Below, one piece after another: positions 17,383 through 25,692 of a DNA stretch of 64,000 nt. Source of the DNA: Cognatiyoonia sediminum. GTDB taxonomy: Bacteria > Pseudomonadota > Alphaproteobacteria > Rhodobacterales > Rhodobacteraceae. The stretch is from NCBI RefSeq assembly GCF_900129845.1, contig NZ_FQXB01000002.1, positions 62,001-126,000 of the forward strand, written 5' to 3'. Each line of letters starts with the position of its first letter. Position 1 is the first letter of the stretch. A program made the translations under genes and the position numbers. The notes under the pieces were generated by a model. It was not told the origin of the DNA. It saw only the letters and a list, made by a program, of their open reading frames with translations, and searched no databases.

Positions 17383-18263
17383 TGCATCCAGCACCATCCG
17401 TGATCATCTTCAACACCTTCTCCGGCATCGGATTTGGGTTGCTCTTTTTTCTTGGCCTTGGATTTCCCGCCCCAACAGGCTGGGTCGCTTTCGTGTTTTT
17501 CGCCATCGCCTACATCATGGCCGTCGGTGGCCTGATCGCGTCGACCTTCCACTTGGGCCATCCGGAACGCGCGATCAAAGCGTTCAGCCAGTGGCGGACA
17601 AGTTGGCTAAGCCGTGAAGGCATTTGTGCTGTTGCAGCTTTGATCATTATGGCGATCTATGGCGCGGGGCTTGTGTTCTTTGGCACCAAACTCACGATTT
17701 TGGGTTGGGTCGGCGCTGTTCTGTCCTTGGGCGTCGTCTACACGACCTCCATGATCTATGCGCAAATGAAGACCGTACCGCGTTGGAAGCATTGGAGCAC
17801 CCCTGCGCTCTTTATCGATCTTTCGGTGGCTGGCGGTGCATTGCTATCGGGCAATATCGTTATTGCTTTGATCATGTTGGTGATTGCTGGCGGCATGACA
17901 GCTTACTACTGGGCTACTGGCGACAAGCGCTTCGCAGAAAGTGGGTCGAACCTTGCCAATGCAACGGGTCTCGGCGGCATTGGCAGCGTGCGCGCGTTTG
18001 AGCCGCCGCATACCGGGTCAAACTACCTCCTGAAGGAGTTTGCGTTCGAAGTTGGCCGCAAGCATGTTCAGAAGCTGCGCATCATCTCAATGGTCTTTGG
18101 CTTTGCCATTCCGTTTGTTTTGCTGCTGATGGTTCAGGCCAGCGCAAGCCATATCCTCGCTCTGTTCGCAGTCATCAGTCACATCGTGGGCGTTCTTGCC
18201 CTAAGATGGCTGTTCTTCGCGCAAGCGGAACATGTCGTCGGTCTTTACTACGGAAAACGCTAA
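17382..18263 (+). CDS. soeC: Sulfite dehydrogenase SoeC, DmsC/NrfD-type membrane anchor
   Basis: A 293-aa protein with about eight transmembrane segments (first FNTFSGIGFGLLFFLGLGF) and the DmsC-family features STFHLGHPERAIKAFSQWRTSWLSREG and YLLKEFAFEVGRKH. It should anchor SoeAB to the inner membrane face and pass electrons to quinone. The ATG at 17382 overlaps the soeB TAA; GGAGGATCAAAG lies just upstream. The 15 extra residues from 17337 lie within soeB and are rejected. It is the last gene of the xsc-soe run and is convergent with the ABC ATPase gene. Confidence 0.9.
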   Translation: MHPAPSVIIFNTFSGIGFGLLFFLGLGFPAPTGWVAFVFFAIAYIMAVGGLIASTFHLGHPERAIKAFSQWRTSWLSREGICAVAALIIMAIYGAGLVFFGTKLTILGWVGAVLSLGVVYTTSMIYAQMKTVPRWKHWSTPALFIDLSVAGGALLSGNIVIALIMLVIAGGMTAYYWATGDKRFAESGSNLANATGLGGIGSVRAFEPPHTGSNYLLKEFAFEVGRKHVQKLRIISMVFGFAIPFVLLLMVQASASHILALFAVISHIVGVLALRWLFFAQAEHVVGLYYGKR

Positions 18264-18268
18264 AGCCC

Positions 18269-18290
18269 GCCCCGTTCACAGAACCGGGGC
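18269..18290. terminator. Possible hairpin between soeC and convergent ABC gene
   Basis: GCCCCG (18269-18274) pairs with CGGGGC (18285-18290) around a 10-nt loop whose TTC/GAA ends can extend the stem. There is no U-tract, so it is at best a weak or Rho-assisted end signal for the soe operon. Confidence 0.35.
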
Positions 18291-18314
18291 CTCTCACCTC
18301 AGCGCCTTGTCCTA

Positions 18315-19376
18315 TCAACCGCGAATACGCTGTTCCGTTTTCGCATCGAAAAGATACATCCGTTCCGGCTCGAAGCTCAGACCGACTTTGTCGCCCTCGC
18401 TGACGCGATCATCACCGCGTTCTTCGACAACGAGCTTTTCGCCCGTTGCACCAGACAGATAGGCATATGACACACCGCCAAGGCTTTCCGTCAAATCAAC
18501 GGTCAATGCATCGCCTTTCGGATCAATGGACAAATGCTCTGGCCGCAAACCGGCGATGACGTCATGACCTTTATAGGCCGTCGCTATCGGCGCCGGTACG
18601 GTCATGCCGATGTTCGGAATTTCAACGCCGCCATCCACGACTTTGCCGTCCATGAAATTCATCGCGGGCGACCCAATAAAGCCCGCCACGAATTTATTGT
18701 CTGGATCGCGGTAGAGGTCCATTGGCGCGCCGACCTGTTCAATGTTGCCAAGGCGGAGCACAACGATCTTGTCCGCGAGCGTCATCGCCTCAACCTGATC
18801 GTGGGTCACATAGATCATCGTGGCGCCGATTTCTTTGTGAAGCCGCGCGATCTCAACCCGCATTTCCACACGCAATTCCGCGTCTAGGTTGGACAGAGGC
18901 TCATCAAAGAGGAAGACATCCGGTCCACGGACAATGGCCCGGCCGATAGACACGCGCTGACGTTGACCACCGGACAAGGCTGCTGGCTTGCGGGACAGGT
19001 ATTCGTCAAGCTTAAGAATACGGCTCGCTTCGGCGACTTTCTCTTCGATCTCAGGTTTTGGGTGGCCATTCATCTTCAGACCAAAGCCCATGTTCTCTTT
19101 CACCGTCATGTGCGGGTATAGCGCATAGGTCTGGAACACCATCGCAACACCCCGATCCGACGGATCGAGCTTTGTTACATTACGCTCACCAATGTGCATC
19201 TGGCCTTCTGTCGTTTCTTCAAGACCCGCCACCATGCGGAGCAATGTGGATTTGCCGCAACCAGACGGGCCAACGAACACGCAGAACTCGCCATCGTCGA
19301 TTTCAAGGTCAATGCCGTGAATGACCTGCACGTCACCATATTTTTTGATGACTTTGTTCATGGATACACCGGGCAT
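18315..19376 (-). CDS. Sugar ABC transporter ATPase (MalK/UgpC type)
   Basis: A 353-aa CUT1-family ATPase. Walker A GPSGCGKST, Q-loop MVFQTYALYPHMTV, signature LSGGQRQRVSIGRA, Walker B VFLFDEPLSNLDA and the H-loop YVTHDQVEA are all present, followed by a C-terminal OB/TOBE regulatory domain from ~240 (GSPAMNFMDGK). It should energise the importer whose binding protein and permeases are encoded divergently at 20361-23517. It lies 3 bp after iclR, so regulator and ATPase form one operon on the minus strand. The ATPase may also serve other importers. Confidence 0.93.
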   Translation of the reverse strand: MPGVSMNKVIKKYGDVQVIHGIDLEIDDGEFCVFVGPSGCGKSTLLRMVAGLEETTEGQMHIGERNVTKLDPSDRGVAMVFQTYALYPHMTVKENMGFGLKMNGHPKPEIEEKVAEASRILKLDEYLSRKPAALSGGQRQRVSIGRAIVRGPDVFLFDEPLSNLDAELRVEMRVEIARLHKEIGATMIYVTHDQVEAMTLADKIVVLRLGNIEQVGAPMDLYRDPDNKFVAGFIGSPAMNFMDGKVVDGGVEIPNIGMTVPAPIATAYKGHDVIAGLRPEHLSIDPKGDALTVDLTESLGGVSYAYLSGATGEKLVVEERGDDRVSEGDKVGLSFEPERMYLFDAKTEQRIRG

Positions 19377-19379
19377 GGG

Positions 19380-20183
19380 CTAGAGTCCTGTCGCTTGTTG
19401 TTTCTGATGATCTGGGAAAGACCACCTTTGGGCTTCCCGTGAAATGGCATCCGCTGCGGTTTTCAGTAGCGGTACATTCTTTTCGAGGCTTGCGAGATTC
19501 GTGCGATCCGTCGTGCTGGTGACGGACATCGCGCCAATCAGGCGGCCTCGTTCGGTGAGAATCGGCATGGCGACGCAGATGATTCCGGGCTCATGTTCCT
19601 CACGATCGAAACCGTATCCGTGTTCCCGAATTTCAGCCAATTCTTCCTTCAGCGCTTCGGCATTCGCCAGTGTGTGTTCCGTGAAGATGTGAAAGGATTG
19701 TTGGCCAATGACCTTTTCAGCCTCAGCATCGGGCAAAAACGCCATCATCGCTTTACCGACACCTGTGCAATAGGCGGGTCCGACTTTGCCAGCTTGGCTA
19801 TACATCTCGACCGGCTGCTTTGCATTGCGCTTATCAAGATAAAGCACCTGCGCGCTGTCCAATTGAGCAAGGTGGACCGTCTCACCTGTTTGCTCGCTAA
19901 GCTCTTGTAAATAGGGGCTGGCGACTTGAGCGAGTGAGGATTGCTGCCATGCCGCGTGGGCCAATCGCACCAGTCGGGCGCCGGGTGCGTAGGTGGACCG
20001 CTCAGGATCAAAATCCAACATGCCTTGGTTCGTCAGCGTTTGGATGAGGCGGTACAGCGTCGGCTTAGGAAAGCGCGATTGAGCGAGCACATCATTGAAG
20101 CGCACAGGTCGGCCAAAATTGGCGACCTCTTCCAACACTTCCAATGCTTTGCCAACCGTACCGTCGCCGGATCCGCGTGACAT
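19380..20183 (-). CDS. IclR-family regulator of the galactoside locus
   Basis: A 267-aa IclR-type protein with an N-terminal winged helix (GKALEVLEEVANFGRPVRFNDV, then FPKPTLYRLIQTLTNQGML) and a C-terminal effector domain (AYCTGVGKAMMAFLPDAE, GIICVAMPILTERGRLIGAMSV). I choose the ATG at 20183 with GGAGGAAAAC upstream; a start at 20207 would add eight residues. It is transcribed with the ABC ATPase and divergent from the sugar-uptake operon, so it probably controls that operon in response to a sugar or pathway intermediate. Palindromic candidates at 20227-20273 and 20297-20313 could be its operators. Whether it represses or activates is not visible. Confidence 0.92.
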   Translation of the reverse strand: MSRGSGDGTVGKALEVLEEVANFGRPVRFNDVLAQSRFPKPTLYRLIQTLTNQGMLDFDPERSTYAPGARLVRLAHAAWQQSSLAQVASPYLQELSEQTGETVHLAQLDSAQVLYLDKRNAKQPVEMYSQAGKVGPAYCTGVGKAMMAFLPDAEAEKVIGQQSFHIFTEHTLANAEALKEELAEIREHGYGFDREEHEPGIICVAMPILTERGRLIGAMSVTSTTDRTNLASLEKNVPLLKTAADAISREAQRWSFPDHQKQQATGL

Positions 20184-20226
20184 GTTTTCCTCCCTGCTCC
20201 GGTCCATCTTCTACGCCGACATTTCG

Positions 20227-20273
20227 ACCGCGAGTAACCGTGAGACTGTTGACAACCTTAGGTGACTCGCGGT
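20227..20273 (+). promoter_or_regulatory. Promoter flanked by a 9-bp inverted repeat
   Basis: ACCGCGAGT (20227-20235) and ACTCGCGGT (20265-20273) are a perfect inverted pair 38 bp apart. TTGACA at 20249-20254 lies between them, and a weak -10 (TTTAGT or TAGTAT, 20273-20280) follows. The right arm lies between -35 and -10. This fits an IclR-controlled promoter for the sugar operon. Confidence 0.5.
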
Positions 20274-20296
20274 TTAGTATCAACATCCAAAACCAG

Positions 20297-20313
20297 GTTT
20301 CGAATAATGAAAC
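20297..20313. promoter_or_regulatory. Short palindrome upstream of the sugar-binding protein gene
   Basis: GTTTC-N7-GAAAC lies 47 bp before the ATG at 20361. IclR-type operators are often short palindromes of this form, but the match is only suggestive. Confidence 0.35.
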
Positions 20314-20360
20314 TAATTTGAGACACGGTTTACATCATGGAGGCATTTAGGGAGGACACC

Positions 20361-21620
20361 ATGCATTCCATTACGAAAACGTCGCTTGCGGCGTTAGTTG
20401 CTGCTGGCGTAGCAACAACTGCAACTGCCGACGGCCACGCGCTTTCCGGCACACTTCGCATCAGCTCTGACATGTCGAACCCAGCACCACGTGCGGTGAT
20501 GGAAAAGATGGCGGCGGATTTCGATGCGCTTCACCCAGACCTGACTGTGGAACTGACAATCGTTGACCGCGAAGCGTGGAAAACTCAGATCCGCAACGCG
20601 CTGTCTGCAAACCCACCAGACGTTGTGAACTGGTATGCCGCAACACGTATGACACCATACGTCGATGCAGGCCTTTTCATGGACATCTCTGATCTTTGGG
20701 AAGAGCCTGAAATGGCTGCACTTGCTTCCACGAAGGGCGCTATGACCCTTGATGGTAAGCAGTGGGGCGTGCCTTACACATACTACCAGTGGGGCGTTTA
20801 TTACCGCAAAGACATCTTTGACGAGTTGGGTCTGTCTGAACCAGCAACTTGGGACGAAGAAAAAGCGAACTGCCAAGCGATCATCGATTCTGGCCGCAAG
20901 TGCTACACCATCGGGTCCAAGTTCCTTTGGACCGCTGGCGGTTGGTTTGACTACATCAACTCCCGCACAAATGGTTATGACTTCCACATCGAACTGGCCA
21001 CTGGTCAGGTTCCATGGACAGACGACCGCGTGCGCGCAACTTTCGCCAACTGGCGCGAGCTGATCGACATGGGCGCCTTCATCGACGACCACCAGTCTTA
21101 CAGCTGGCAGGAAGCGATGCCGTTCATGATCGACGGTGAAGCAACAGCTTACCTGATGGGTAACTTCTCTGTTGCGGCGTTCCGCGACGGTGGTCTGACG
21201 GATGATCAGCTGGACTTCTACCAGTTCCCAGTGATCAACCCAGATGTTGATTATGCAGAAGATGCGCCAACAGATACGTTCCACATCGCCTCTGGTGCTC
21301 AGAACGTAGACGCAGCGAAAGCGTTCTTGCTTTATGTCACATCTCCTGAAGTTCAGACCGAGATCAACGGCGGCGACGCACTTGGTCAACTTCCTGTGAA
21401 CGCGAACGCGTCTATCGCGGATGACAAGTTCATTCAGCAAGGCTTCGACATGCTGTCCAACAATGCTGGCGGCGGCATCATGCAGTTCTTTGACCGTGAC
21501 TTCGATGCAGAAATGGCATCTGTCGGCATGGAAGGCTTGCAGGAGTTCATGGTGTTCCCAGACAACCTGGATGACATCTTGGACCGCCTCGAAGAAACGC
21601 GTCAGCGGATCTACAACTAA
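20361..21620 (+). CDS. CUT1 sugar ABC transporter, periplasmic binding protein
   Basis: A 419-aa extracellular solute-binding protein family 1 member. The signal peptide spans about residues 1-24 (TSLAALVAAGVATTATA, cleaved before DGHAL), then the mature domain LRISSDMSNPAPRAVMEKMA and the VPYTYYQWGVYYRKDIFDELG segment typical of oligosaccharide-binding proteins. ATG 20361 follows a strong GGGAGGACACC. The longer frame from 20337 includes this RBS and is rejected. Very biased codon use suggests high expression, and a GC-rich hairpin after the stop probably limits read-through into the permeases. The intracellular GH36 and GH42 enzymes downstream imply alpha- and beta-galactosides as ligands; the exact sugar is not known. 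Confidence 0.94.
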   Translation: MHSITKTSLAALVAAGVATTATADGHALSGTLRISSDMSNPAPRAVMEKMAADFDALHPDLTVELTIVDREAWKTQIRNALSANPPDVVNWYAATRMTPYVDAGLFMDISDLWEEPEMAALASTKGAMTLDGKQWGVPYTYYQWGVYYRKDIFDELGLSEPATWDEEKANCQAIIDSGRKCYTIGSKFLWTAGGWFDYINSRTNGYDFHIELATGQVPWTDDRVRATFANWRELIDMGAFIDDHQSYSWQEAMPFMIDGEATAYLMGNFSVAAFRDGGLTDDQLDFYQFPVINPDVDYAEDAPTDTFHIASGAQNVDAAKAFLLYVTSPEVQTEINGGDALGQLPVNANASIADDKFIQQGFDMLSNNAGGGIMQFFDRDFDAEMASVGMEGLQEFMVFPDNLDDILDRLEETRQRIYN

Positions 21621-21628
21621 TCTGATCT

Positions 21629-21653
21629 GGGGCGGCATTGCGCCGCCCCTTTT
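21629..21653 (+). terminator. Intra-operon attenuator hairpin after the binding-protein gene
   Basis: GGGGCGGC (21629-21636) and GCCGCCCC (21642-21649) form a perfect 8-bp stem with a 5-nt loop, then TTTTC. It lies between the binding protein and the permeases, where a partial terminator or 3'-stabilising hairpin often sets excess binding protein over membrane subunits. Confidence 0.7.
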
Positions 21654-21713
21654 CAACCCATTCGCAAGGCCGCGATTGGCCTTCCGCATGAGTTGACCTT
21701 GGAAGGGAACGCC

Positions 21714-22655
21714 ATGGCGACAGCCAGCACAAATGCACCACCCCAACGTGGATGGTACAAGCGCAATGAAATTGCGATCACGCCTTGGCTGTTTCTGACA
21801 CCAGCGGTCCTGTTCTTCTCTGTCTATGTGATTATCCCGATTGGCCAATCTTTCTGGATCTCATTCCATGAATGGGACGGATTGGGTGAGAAGATATTTA
21901 TCGGAACGGACAACTACGAGCGGCTTCTTGGTCTTGGCGATCAAAGAATGGACCGTAAATTCGAGACGTCCTTTTGGAACAATATTCGCTGGCTTGTTCT
22001 CTATCTGCTCGCGATCCCAATGGGCTTGTTTATCGCGCTGCTTTTGAACCAAACGGTCAGAGGTATCCGGCTTTACAAGTCGTTGTTCTTTTTCCCATTC
22101 GTGATCTCACAGGTTGTTGTGGGCCTCGTCTTCAGCTGGTTCTACCTGCCGAACGACGGCCTTTTTGATGTAATGACGGGGTGGTTCGGCATCGATATTC
22201 GCGGTGGCGTCTTGGGCAACCCAAACACGGCCACCTACGGCATCATTGCCGCTGGCCTTTGGCCACAGACAGCCTACTGTATGATCCTCTATCTGACGGG
22301 CCTTAACGCAGTTGATCCGGAGCAGGTCGAGGCCGGTCGTCTTGATGGCGCGCGCGGTTGGAAGATGCTGTGGTATGTTATCATCCCACAGCTCAAACCA
22401 GCGACCTTCATTGCCTTCGTGGTCACGATTATCGGTGCGCTTCGGTCCTTTGACTTCATCGCTGTGATGACCAACGGCGGACCATTCGGCTCGACCCGCG
22501 TGTTGTCCTTCTACATGTTCGAGGAATCCCTTTCTGAATTCGGGTTCCGTATGGGTTACGGCGCCGCAATCGCTGTCGTCCTTTTCTTCATCATGCTCGG
22601 CTTCATCGTCTACTTCCTATACTCGATGTGGCGCGACGAGCAGGCCGCGCGATAG
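21714..22655 (+). CDS. CUT1 sugar ABC transporter, MalF-type permease
   Basis: A 313-aa membrane protein with about six hydrophobic segments (TPWLFLTPAVLFFSVYVIIPI first) and the EAA loop EAGRLDGARGWKMLWYVIIPQLKP that docks to the ATPase. The ATG at 21714 has GGAAGGGAAC just upstream; a TTG 21 nt earlier is unlikely. The second permease gene starts 13 bp downstream. Its role is transfer of the bound oligosaccharide across the inner membrane with its partner permease and the ATPase at 18315. Confidence 0.93.
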   Translation: MATASTNAPPQRGWYKRNEIAITPWLFLTPAVLFFSVYVIIPIGQSFWISFHEWDGLGEKIFIGTDNYERLLGLGDQRMDRKFETSFWNNIRWLVLYLLAIPMGLFIALLLNQTVRGIRLYKSLFFFPFVISQVVVGLVFSWFYLPNDGLFDVMTGWFGIDIRGGVLGNPNTATYGIIAAGLWPQTAYCMILYLTGLNAVDPEQVEAGRLDGARGWKMLWYVIIPQLKPATFIAFVVTIIGALRSFDFIAVMTNGGPFGSTRVLSFYMFEESLSEFGFRMGYGAAIAVVLFFIMLGFIVYFLYSMWRDEQAAR

Positions 22656-22668
22656 GAGGGCTGGTTAG

Positions 22669-23517
22669 ATGTTTCCAAGACCAATCGAACAGCAATCCCG
22701 CTCCGTCCAAGTCGGCTATCAGGCCTTGCTGCCCATCGCGCTGATCCTATGGCTGCTGCCACTGATCGCGGTGATGATTTTCTCAATCAAGCCGGACTCC
22801 GATTTTGTTCAAGGCAACTTCTGGGGTCTTCCGTCCTCATTTGAGTTCTTCAACAACTACGGCAAGGTCTTCTTTGAATCTGACATGCCGCGGTATCTGT
22901 GGAATTCTGTGGTTATCACAGTCCCAACGGTGATTGGCACCGTGGCGTTGGCGTGCATGACGGGATTTGCCCTCGGCGTTTATCGCTTCAAAGGGAACCT
23001 CTTTATCTTCTTTATGTTCATCGCGGGTAACTTTGTTCCCTTCCAAATCCTCATGGTGCCCGTGCGCGACCTGACCGTGAGCATGAACCTTTATGACACG
23101 AAGCTTGGCTTGATCCTGTTCCACATCGCCTTCCAAACCGGGTTCTGTACGCTCTTTATGAGGAACTTCATCCGCGCGTTGCCATTCCCATTGATCGAGG
23201 CTGCGCGTGTTGAGGGTGTTGCAGAATGGCGCATCTTCTGGTTCGTCGTGATGCCATTGATGAAGCCGGCGATCGCCGCCTTGTCGGTTCTGATCTTCAC
23301 CTTCATCTGGAACGATTACTTCTGGGCCGTCGTCCTGACCCAAGGGCCGGACGCGCAGCCTGTGACCGCTGGGATCACAGCGTTCAACAGCCAGTTCCGC
23401 GCAGCCTATCATTTGATGAGTGCCGGATCGATTGTTGCAGCGCTTCCACCAGTGGCAATGTTCTTTTTGATGCAGAAACACTTTATCGCTGGCCTGACCC
23501 TCGGGGCGGTCAAGTAA
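22669..23517 (+). CDS. CUT1 sugar ABC transporter, MalG-type permease
   Basis: A 282-aa membrane protein with about six hydrophobic segments, starting LLPIALILWLLPLIAVMIFSI, and the EAA loop EAARVEGVAEWRIFWFVVMPLMKP. An AGGAGG lies before the ATG. It follows the MalF-type gene by 13 bp and precedes the alpha-galactosidase gene by 12 bp, so uptake and hydrolysis are on one transcript. The C-terminal LQ..FIAGLTLGAVK-like ending is typical of the family. Confidence 0.93.
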   Translation: MFPRPIEQQSRSVQVGYQALLPIALILWLLPLIAVMIFSIKPDSDFVQGNFWGLPSSFEFFNNYGKVFFESDMPRYLWNSVVITVPTVIGTVALACMTGFALGVYRFKGNLFIFFMFIAGNFVPFQILMVPVRDLTVSMNLYDTKLGLILFHIAFQTGFCTLFMRNFIRALPFPLIEAARVEGVAEWRIFWFVVMPLMKPAIAALSVLIFTFIWNDYFWAVVLTQGPDAQPVTAGITAFNSQFRAAYHLMSAGSIVAALPPVAMFFLMQKHFIAGLTLGAVK

Positions 23518-23529
23518 ACGGACGCACAG

Positions 23530-25692
23530 ATGGCAGATTTGATGGCACAGACGCCTAGCGTCTCTGAAACATCTATTGATGGCGTTGGTCTGGATAGGAC
23601 GCCGCAGCGTCTCAGCAGCGCATGGCGTCTGGATGATGGGCGTCAGACCCTTGTGCTGACCACGCGCAATGATCGCCTGCCGCAAGTCGTCTATTGGGGC
23701 GCGCGTTTGCCAGACGATGAAGACTTGGAGACGATACACGCAGCGCATGTGATTGACGTCACGGGTGGCATGTTGGACGAAAATCCAGACCTGTCCCTCT
23801 GCCCTGAAGCCACGCGAAGTTTCCCCGGCCAGCCCGGTTTGATCGTCCGAGACGCGGATGGGACGCCGTTGCTTCCCAAGTTTTGCCTGCGATCTGCCGA
23901 CCAAAACGGCACACTTCAATTAGTGTATGAGGACACAAAGAACGACCTGACGCTGACGTTTGACTTTGCAGCAGATGTAGAGACCAACGTCGTCACGTGC
24001 CAGACGACGCTAGACGCCACACGGCCCGTTCATCTGCACTGGCTTGCGGCCCCTGTCCTGCCCGCGCCGCAACAGTCAGAAGAGATGATCGACGTCTCTG
24101 GCCGCTGGTGTGGAGAGTTCCAGCTAGGCCGTACGCAATGGTCAGCTGGGATGCGCTATCGAGAGAACCGGACCGGCCGGACAGGGCATGAGCATTTTCC
24201 AAGCCTGTTGATCCCGACGATTGGCACGACAAATACGCAAGGCGAATGCTACGGGTTTCACTACGGCTGGTCCGGTGGCCACAAGATGATTGCGGAAGAA
24301 CTGCAAGATGGCCGCAGGCAAATCCAATGGGGCCACGCCGCCCGCATGGAAACGGAACCGAAGACACAGTTCAAAACCGCACCGCTTTATATCACCTACT
24401 CCGACACCGGCCTGAACGGTTGCGCGGTGAGCTTTCAGCGCCACCTGCGGGAACGTATTGTCACGTGGCCGAAACCGAATACGCCGCGCCCCGTACACTA
24501 TAACTGTTGGGAAGCGATCTATTTCGACCACAAGCTGCCTGTCCTCAAAGACATTGCAGATCGCGCGGCGGCTTTGGGTGCAGAACGCTTCGTGCTCGAT
24601 GACGGGTGGTTTGGCGAGCGTGACGATGACACACGCAGTCTGTCTGACTGGACGGTCGATCCTCGTAAGTACCCTGATGGTCTATCTCCACTGATCGACC
24701 ATATCCATGGGTTGGATATGACGTTTGGCATCTGGTTCGAGCCAGAGATGATCAACGAAGACAGCGACATCCACCGTGCCAATCCGCATTGGGTTCTGGG
24801 ATCGGAAGATCAAACATTGGGGCGTCAGCAGAAGGCGCTGAACATGGCCCTACCTGAGGTACGCGACTATTTATATGATCGGATGTCGGCGATCCTGCGA
24901 GATCATGACATCGACTACATCAAATGGGACCACAATCGCGTCTTACCGATGCCTGACGCAGCACAAACGCGCGGCTCTTACGCGTTGATTGAAAGGCTTC
25001 GCTCTGATTTTCCTGGGGTGGAAATCGAAAGCTGTGCCTCCGGCGGTGGAAGGATTGATTTTGGCATCCTTGAACGCACCCAGCGTGTCTGGCTGTCAGA
25101 CAGCAATGACGCGCTCGAACGGCTTCGAATTCAGCATGACGCAGCGCTGTTCCTGCCCTTGGCCGTGACCGGCAGCCACGTCGGCCCACGCGTCTGTCAC
25201 ACCTCAGGCCGGACTTTGGATATTTCATTCCGCGCATGGGTCGCAGCGCAGCGCCATATGGGGTTCGAGATGGACCCAAGAGAACTGACCGACCACGAAG
25301 CGCGCGTTTTGACCGAAGTCACATCGTGGTGGAAAGCCAACCGCGATTGGATGACCACCGCCGATATTCTGCGCCTAGACAGCGCAGATCCCGCGGTACT
25401 TGCGGAACAACAACACGCAAGAGACGGTAGCCAGTTCGTCGTCTTCGCTGGCAAAGCCGCCACCTCCGCCCAAATCGCGCCGCGCCCTTTGCGCCTGACG
25501 GCCCTGGAGCCCGATGCAATGTACTCCATCCGGCTGATCAATCGGGATACCGCATCGCGATTGTCGCGCGGAACGACAGCGCTGAAAACCGACGACCTCA
25601 CACTTTCAGGCGCATATCTGATGCGCCACGGGGTCACTTTGCCGTGGACATTCCCCGAACGCATGTGGGTGTTGGAAGGGCGGAAGCTATGA
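23530..25692 (+). CDS. GH36 alpha-galactosidase
   Basis: A 720-aa glycoside hydrolase family 36 enzyme that releases terminal alpha-D-galactose. An N-terminal beta-sandwich precedes a TIM barrel. WEAIYFDHK and VLDDGWFGERDDD form the substrate site, Asp467 in YIKWDHNR is the predicted nucleophile and Asp524 in WLSDSND the acid/base. A C-terminal beta domain follows. There is no signal peptide, so it acts on sugars imported by the upstream ABC system. The next gene overlaps its stop by 4 bp. The natural substrate could be melibiose/raffinose-type sugars or algal galactosyl-glycerols; the sequence does not decide. Confidence 0.94.
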   Translation: MADLMAQTPSVSETSIDGVGLDRTPQRLSSAWRLDDGRQTLVLTTRNDRLPQVVYWGARLPDDEDLETIHAAHVIDVTGGMLDENPDLSLCPEATRSFPGQPGLIVRDADGTPLLPKFCLRSADQNGTLQLVYEDTKNDLTLTFDFAADVETNVVTCQTTLDATRPVHLHWLAAPVLPAPQQSEEMIDVSGRWCGEFQLGRTQWSAGMRYRENRTGRTGHEHFPSLLIPTIGTTNTQGECYGFHYGWSGGHKMIAEELQDGRRQIQWGHAARMETEPKTQFKTAPLYITYSDTGLNGCAVSFQRHLRERIVTWPKPNTPRPVHYNCWEAIYFDHKLPVLKDIADRAAALGAERFVLDDGWFGERDDDTRSLSDWTVDPRKYPDGLSPLIDHIHGLDMTFGIWFEPEMINEDSDIHRANPHWVLGSEDQTLGRQQKALNMALPEVRDYLYDRMSAILRDHDIDYIKWDHNRVLPMPDAAQTRGSYALIERLRSDFPGVEIESCASGGGRIDFGILERTQRVWLSDSNDALERLRIQHDAALFLPLAVTGSHVGPRVCHTSGRTLDISFRAWVAAQRHMGFEMDPRELTDHEARVLTEVTSWWKANRDWMTTADILRLDSADPAVLAEQQHARDGSQFVVFAGKAATSAQIAPRPLRLTALEPDAMYSIRLINRDTASRLSRGTTALKTDDLTLSGAYLMRHGVTLPWTFPERMWVLEGRKL

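Noticed and set aside
20394-21848. 484-aa open frame on the minus strand
   Set aside because: It lies entirely opposite the sugar-binding protein gene and the start of the permease gene, has no family resemblance and high Cys/His/Arg content typical of an antisense shadow.
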